A DNA stretch of 17,355 bases, from contig JAICEV010000025.1 of the NCBI GenBank assembly GCA_025923975.1, positions 1 through 17,355 on the forward strand, read 5' to 3'. Under the pieces are notes generated by a model. That model was not told where the DNA came from and ran no database searches. It worked only from the letters and a program-made list of their open reading frames with translations. Made by a program: the position numbers and the translations under genes. Source of the stretch: Propionibacteriaceae bacterium. GTDB lineage: Bacteria > Actinomycetota > Actinomycetes > Propionibacteriales > Propionibacteriaceae. Position 1 is the stretch's first letter, and every line of letters starts with the position of its first letter. Positions 13,706-17,355 of the stretch are shown in pieces.

Positions 13706-13882
13706 AGATCAGCTTCACCCGTGACGGATGGGAGGACTACGTTCCCGGATCAGCGAACATGCGATCCTCAAGCGGATCTCACGATGGAGGCTTCCCCGTT
13801 TTCAAGCTGCTGAACGCCGAGCACCGAGCCAGCCGACGACAGCGACGCGCTCCTCCGCTCGTGCCAGAGGTACCCAGTGGAA
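13702..13882 (+). pseudogene. YoeB/Txe-family toxin relic, frameshifted
   Basis: Pieces of a YoeB-type mRNA interferase occur in the right order in shifted frames. LKISFTRDGWEDYV (13702-13743) matches the N-terminus but starts with CTG, not ATG. AILKRISR (13761-13784) matches the second helix. NAEHR (13813-13827) and ADDSDALL...CQRY (13832-13873) match the C-terminal catalytic part, which normally reads EHRLVYR...CRYHY. At least three indels separate the pieces, and the span is shorter than the ~255 bases of an intact gene. It cannot make toxin. Confidence 0.7.
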
Positions 13883-13950
13883 CCCAGGTTCTGATGAGAT
13901 CTGCACCGGCCTAGAGTGTCTTGGAAGCAACGGCCGCTCGGGGAGGAGAT

Positions 13951-14140
13951 GTGACCGAAGGTCCCTCGATAAACGTTGATGAGTTCCGACATCGACCCGT
14001 CAACGAGATTGCAGCACTCCTGCCGGACAAGCAAGCCGTCGAAGCCACGATCAGGGATTTGCAGACTACCAGCGTCCCATGGCGCACACGGAGTCATCTA
14101 CTTCGGTCCCGGCACAGCTGAGACTTTGACAGCGCCCTAG
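13951..14140 (+). pseudogene. Broken small gene of unknown family
   Basis: GTG 13951 follows GGGAGGAG, a good ribosome site, and opens MTEGPSINVDEFRHRPVNEI and on through LLPDKQAVEATIRDLQ. That frame ends in an atypical arginine-rich tail at 14121. In the +1 frame, GAHGVIYFGPGTAETLTAP ends at TAG 14138-14140 and looks more like a natural C-terminus. The simplest reading is one small gene with a frameshift or internal deletion around 14060-14080. I do not recognise the family with confidence. The alternative is a real 56-residue protein from 13951 to 14121. Confidence 0.4.
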
Positions 14141-14475
14141 GCTGAACCTCTTGGTGAGTGGGACCGCCAGCAGCTATCAGATTGCCAGGCCGTTGTCGAA
14201 AGCTCGGACCCGAGAAAGGTTGGCATGGAAACTGCCGGCTTGCGAAGTCGTACGTGAACGATGAAAGACATGGCGATCGGACGCGGACTAGTACACGTCC
14301 GCTCTCAGCACTCATATTTGTGCAGAGATCTCCCTATCGTTCGCATTGAGAACCTCAACAATGAAACAGCGGACTTCGATTACGCCAACCTTTCGCAGTC
14401 GAGCAGAGTATCCGCGACATCGAACGACTCGTCCCCGCCAAACCCGGTCAACGCTGATGATCTCTCCGATCCCGT
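14141..14475. other. Intergenic region, probable gene debris
   Basis: No complete gene is supported in these 335 bases. One short plus-strand frame, AVEQSIRDIERLVPAKPGQR ending at a TGA near 14458, looks like the tail of a charged helical protein but has no start or ribosome site. Together with 13604-14140 this makes almost 0.9 kb of decayed sequence downstream of the PucR gene. Confidence 0.45.
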
Positions 14476-16224
14476 TCAGCGGCGGGTGTCCCAGGAGTCG
14501 CACCAGACATTGTCGTTGTGCGTGCCGGTGAACTCGCTGCGTCCAATGAGCTTTGCAACCAGCGCTTGCACCGTTTCCCTTGTGGGCGTGTGGGCGTTGA
14601 TCGCTGTCTTCACCATCGGCACGTCGATCAGGTGATTTGGCATATTGAGCGAGACGAAGACCGTAGGCACCTCAGCTGCGTACCACGGCATCTCGGGCCC
14701 CATCGGCATCGACCACTTTATCCGCAGTGCGCCCTGCTGAGCGAAATCGGACACATTGGCCAAGATCAAGGCCGCGTCGTACTTCTCGGAGTACCCCTGG
14801 GTCTCGGCGGAAATGAACGTCTGCATGTCAGGTCGCTGACCTTCGGCAGCCAGCTCCTGCACAGTTTTATATACGCTCACATCGAAGCCGGCCGAGGTCA
14901 GCTCCTCGATCGCGACCCGCTTGAACTCCGGTGTCACGCCCGTGAAGTCGGGAGCGCTTTCCAGGCAATAAAGGCGTAACCGTCGGTGCCGTACCGGATC
15001 CAGAGGCAAGGTTTCTGCAGTGTCTTTGAGCAGCGCGATAGTTCGGTCGGCGATCCAGGCAGCAATCTCGTGGTGCTCCGTGCAGCCGATCACTGCTAGC
15101 TCATCGACCGGAGGCACAAGATCATCTTTGTCGCGCCGCCTATGCAAGCCGAGCTTGGCCTTCAGCCCCAGAATGCGGGTAAGCGCGTCGTCGAGCCGGT
15201 CTGGGGTGATCTCCCCTGACTCGATGGCATCGCGAACGAAGCCGAAGTCCTCATCGTGGTTGCGGAAGAACAAGATCATGTCGCAGCCGGCAGTGATGGC
15301 CTGCACCATCTGACGCTCGCGAGGTAGGGCTGCGGTAAGCCCCACCATGATCGAGGCGTCGGTAAGAACGACGCCGTTGAAACCAAGATCGCTACGCAGC
15401 AGGTCGGTCAGCAGTTCGGGTGAAACTGTCGCCGGCAAGATGTCGGCATCTTTGATACCGGGCCGAAGCTTGCGGGAGTATTCGGGCAACATAATGTGGC
15501 CGACCATGATCGATTCGATGCCCGCACCGATTCCCCACTCCCAGATCTTGCGGTAGCTGGCGTCCCATTCCTCCACCGAGCAGTCGTTGTAGGAGGTGAC
15601 GACGTGCTGGTCGCGTTCATCCCGGCCATCACCGGGGAAATGCTTCATGCACAACGCCATCGGCCTATCGCCGGCACCCTCGCGGACACCATCGCAATAG
15701 GCCTGAGCGTATTTGATCACGGTCTCGTGGTCGTTGCCGAAGGCGCGGGTGGCGATCACGGTGTTCCGCCAGTTCCAGTGAATGTCCACTATCGGTGTGA
15801 AAGCCCAATTGCAGCCTAGCGCCCGCGACTCCCGAGCGCCGACCAGGCCCATTTGCCGGGCAGCGTCGGTCTCGGGAGTGGACGCGGTCTGCAACGGGGT
15901 GGCGACATGTGTCCCGTCGGTGCAGGCGCCGTTTCCGCCGGCTTCGATATTCGAGGCCACGAGCAGGGGTATCTTCGACCTGCTCTGAGCGTGCCGAATG
16001 TGTGCCTGAACGCTGGCCGAGTCGGTGTGGTTGTAGCGCATACCGCCGGGGCGGTAGCTGTCGACGATGTGGTTGACGAAGTCCTCATCGAACCGGTTGT
16101 TCAGGTTGATGAACAGCTGCCCCACCTTTTCGTCGACGCTCATTGAGTCGATTGTGGTGCGGACCCAGGCGATGGCATCTTCGTCCAGCTGGTACGGGGT
16201 GGCGGTTAGATCTGGCTTGCTCAT
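14476..16224 (-). CDS. Glycoside hydrolase family 3 protein (beta-N-acetylhexosaminidase/beta-glycosidase type)
   Basis: A 582-residue GH3 enzyme. Near the N-terminus, SVDEKVGQLFINL (29-41) opens the TIM barrel. The motif KHFPGDGRDERDQH (194-207) matches the KHFPG-x-G-x4-D-x-H loop, whose Asp-His pair is the acid/base in NagZ-type members. The nucleophile is the aspartate in GVVLTDASIMVG (D289). A second alpha/beta domain follows (about 380-575). No signal peptide is visible, so it should act in the cytoplasm on imported oligosaccharides. It is divergent from a GPH sugar:cation symporter 171 bases away. The start is ATG 16224 with AGGAG seven bases ahead. Substrate could be a GlcNAc-containing sugar or another beta-glycoside; the loop variant (D199 and Q206) leaves this open. 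Confidence 0.87.
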   Translation of the reverse strand: MSKPDLTATPYQLDEDAIAWVRTTIDSMSVDEKVGQLFINLNNRFDEDFVNHIVDSYRPGGMRYNHTDSASVQAHIRHAQSRSKIPLLVASNIEAGGNGACTDGTHVATPLQTASTPETDAARQMGLVGARESRALGCNWAFTPIVDIHWNWRNTVIATRAFGNDHETVIKYAQAYCDGVREGAGDRPMALCMKHFPGDGRDERDQHVVTSYNDCSVEEWDASYRKIWEWGIGAGIESIMVGHIMLPEYSRKLRPGIKDADILPATVSPELLTDLLRSDLGFNGVVLTDASIMVGLTAALPRERQMVQAITAGCDMILFFRNHDEDFGFVRDAIESGEITPDRLDDALTRILGLKAKLGLHRRRDKDDLVPPVDELAVIGCTEHHEIAAWIADRTIALLKDTAETLPLDPVRHRRLRLYCLESAPDFTGVTPEFKRVAIEELTSAGFDVSVYKTVQELAAEGQRPDMQTFISAETQGYSEKYDAALILANVSDFAQQGALRIKWSMPMGPEMPWYAAEVPTVFVSLNMPNHLIDVPMVKTAINAHTPTRETVQALVAKLIGRSEFTGTHNDNVWCDSWDTRR

Positions 16225-16395
16225 TCAGGCTCCTGGAGGGTTGAGGGGACCCATCTGATCATGGCATCCGCCCGACTCCTCCTCGTCAGTGAGGCGCGTT
16301 GGCAACAGCTGGCAACACATTGCATATTCGGGCGGCGTGGTGGCTGAATTGACATTGACTCTCAGCCCACGCTCACACGAACGGAGATCCGTCCC
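16225..16395. promoter_or_regulatory. Divergent control region between GH3 and GPH symporter genes
   Basis: Two copies of TGGCAACA (16300-16307 and 16310-16317) lie ten bases apart, one helical turn, suggesting a protein-binding site shared by both genes. A TTGACA box at 16349-16354 could be the -35 of the symporter promoter, but the expected -10 is poor. No regulator gene is visible beside them in the window. Confidence 0.4.
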
Positions 16396-17355
16396 ATGGC
16401 AGTCGTGAGCCAGGTCGCCGAGCAGGCGACCGCCCCGAAGAGGCTTACGTGGCGCAACTACTCCGGTTACGCCACCGGTGATGCCGCGAACAACCTCGCC
16501 TTTTCGATGTCGTCGATGTTCCTCCTGCTGTACTACACGAACGTCGTCGGACTTGGGGCGGCGGCTATTGGCACGATGTTCTTGCTTATCCGGTTCTGGG
16601 ACGCCCTGGCAGACCTCGTAGCCGGCCGCCTCGTTGACGCGAAGAAGCCGGGCAGATTGGGCAAGTTCCGGCCATTCATCCTCTGGTTTTCCTTACCCCT
16701 GCTGCTCTCGAGCATGGCGATCTTCTCGGCGAACATCTTCTTCCCGGGCATGAGCGCCGGCATGGCCTTGCTGTACGCCTATATCTCCTACGCCTTGATG
16801 GGCACGCTGTACAGCCTGGTGAACATTCCGTACGGCTCGATTGCCCCGGCGATGACACAAGTACCCACCGAACGCGCAACCCTCGCCGGTTGGTGCGTCT
16901 GGGGCTCCAACATCACCATTCTCATGCTGGCCTTCGTGGTGGCCCCGCAGATCAAGCGGTTCACCGGTGACGCCCCGGGCCTGCAGCGCTCACTGTTCAT
17001 CACCACGGCGATCTTCGTCGTGGTCGGCATGGCGCTCTATCTCTACACGATTGCCAATGTCAAGGAACAAGTCATCCGCGATGTGGCCGCTCCCACCCTC
17101 AAGGAAAGCGCCAACACCCTAGTCAAGAACAGACCCCTGCTCTGGCTGTGCCTTGGCAGCCTCCTTTTCCTCACCGGTCTCACGGCACTAGGTACCCTGA
17201 CCGCGTACTACGCGATCTATGTCCTCAACGACGCGCAATACATCGCCTGGCTCACGGTAGCCCAGGTCGTCGGCACCTTCCTGGTGGCAGCGTTCATTCC
17301 GGCGATCGTACGGCGCTTCGGCAAGCGGAACGGCTACATCGTCCTCTGCATGGTC
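16396..17355 (+). CDS. GPH-family sugar:cation symporter (MFS), 3' truncated by window
   Basis: 320 codons are visible and the frame stays open at the edge; full-length members have about 450-500 residues. The sequence has the glycoside-pentoside-hexuronide:cation symporter layout: YATGDAANNLAFSMSSMFLLLYYTNVVG in helix 1, IRFWDALADLVAGRLVD (the conserved R-x-W-D-A-x-x-D of sodium/proton-coupled members) in the first loop, and GKFRPFILWFSLP, then further helices including YSLVNIPYGSIAPAMT. It should import a glycoside at the cytoplasmic membrane, most plausibly the substrate of the divergent GH3 enzyme. The start is ATG 16396 with GGAG nine bases upstream. Confidence 0.87.
   Translation, partial: MAVVSQVAEQATAPKRLTWRNYSGYATGDAANNLAFSMSSMFLLLYYTNVVGLGAAAIGTMFLLIRFWDALADLVAGRLVDAKKPGRLGKFRPFILWFSLPLLLSSMAIFSANIFFPGMSAGMALLYAYISYALMGTLYSLVNIPYGSIAPAMTQVPTERATLAGWCVWGSNITILMLAFVVAPQIKRFTGDAPGLQRSLFITTAIFVVVGMALYLYTIANVKEQVIRDVAAPTLKESANTLVKNRPLLWLCLGSLLFLTGLTALGTLTAYYAIYVLNDAQYIAWLTVAQVVGTFLVAAFIPAIVRRFGKRNGYIVLCMV

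Overview
The window is 17,355 bases of GC-rich DNA with NTG starts, strong GGAGG-type ribosome sites and gene families (PucR, GPH symporter, Pls/PosA-type synthetase) that suggest a filamentous or soil actinomycete. No rRNA, tRNA or phylogenetic marker is present, so I do not name a genus. The layout resembles accessory chromosome: short operons separated by gene relics and repeats.

Left edge (1-1892, minus strand): a probable polyamino-acid or polyamine peptide locus. A 30-codon cysteine-containing small ORF with an almost ideal Shine-Dalgarno overlaps (ATGA) the start of a diaminobutyrate--2-oxoglutarate aminotransferase. The N-terminus of a Pls/PosA-like adenylating peptide synthetase follows and runs off the window. 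A 20-bp palindrome lies just upstream of the small ORF. The ~570-bp gap behind it holds a hairpin and a two-copy 33-bp tandem repeat.

2454-4215: a small membrane-anchored protein of unknown function (minus) and, divergent from it, a Gfo/Idh/MocA-fold oxidoreductase (plus) that lacks the usual EKP lysine.

4204-7842: the Gfo/Idh gene converges on a minus-strand membrane module: a DUF6394-like 4-TM protein, a two-TM/double-RCK potassium channel, and a TRIC/UPF0126 channel. The convergent gap is a patchwork: an acetyltransferase-like tail, a 45-bp fragment matching the agmatinase gene 5 kb away, and a four-copy 50-52-bp minisatellite. A 25-bp exact copy of coding sequence from the Gfo/Idh gene sits at the far end of the module, so the block is bracketed by direct repeats.

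7857-13603: a coherent catabolic unit. A PucR-type regulator (plus) is divergent from a minus-strand operon of sodium:solute symporter, agmatinase/guanidinobutyrase-type ureohydrolase and a thiamine-diphosphate enzyme. The inferred job is uptake and breakdown of a guanidino compound, possibly the 2-ketoarginine/4-guanidinobutyrate branch of arginine catabolism.

13604-14475: a gene graveyard with a decayed YefM-YoeB toxin-antitoxin pair and a second broken small gene. 14476-17355: a GH3 glycosidase divergent from a GPH-type sugar:cation symporter that is cut by the window end; these two probably form a sugar uptake and hydrolysis pair.
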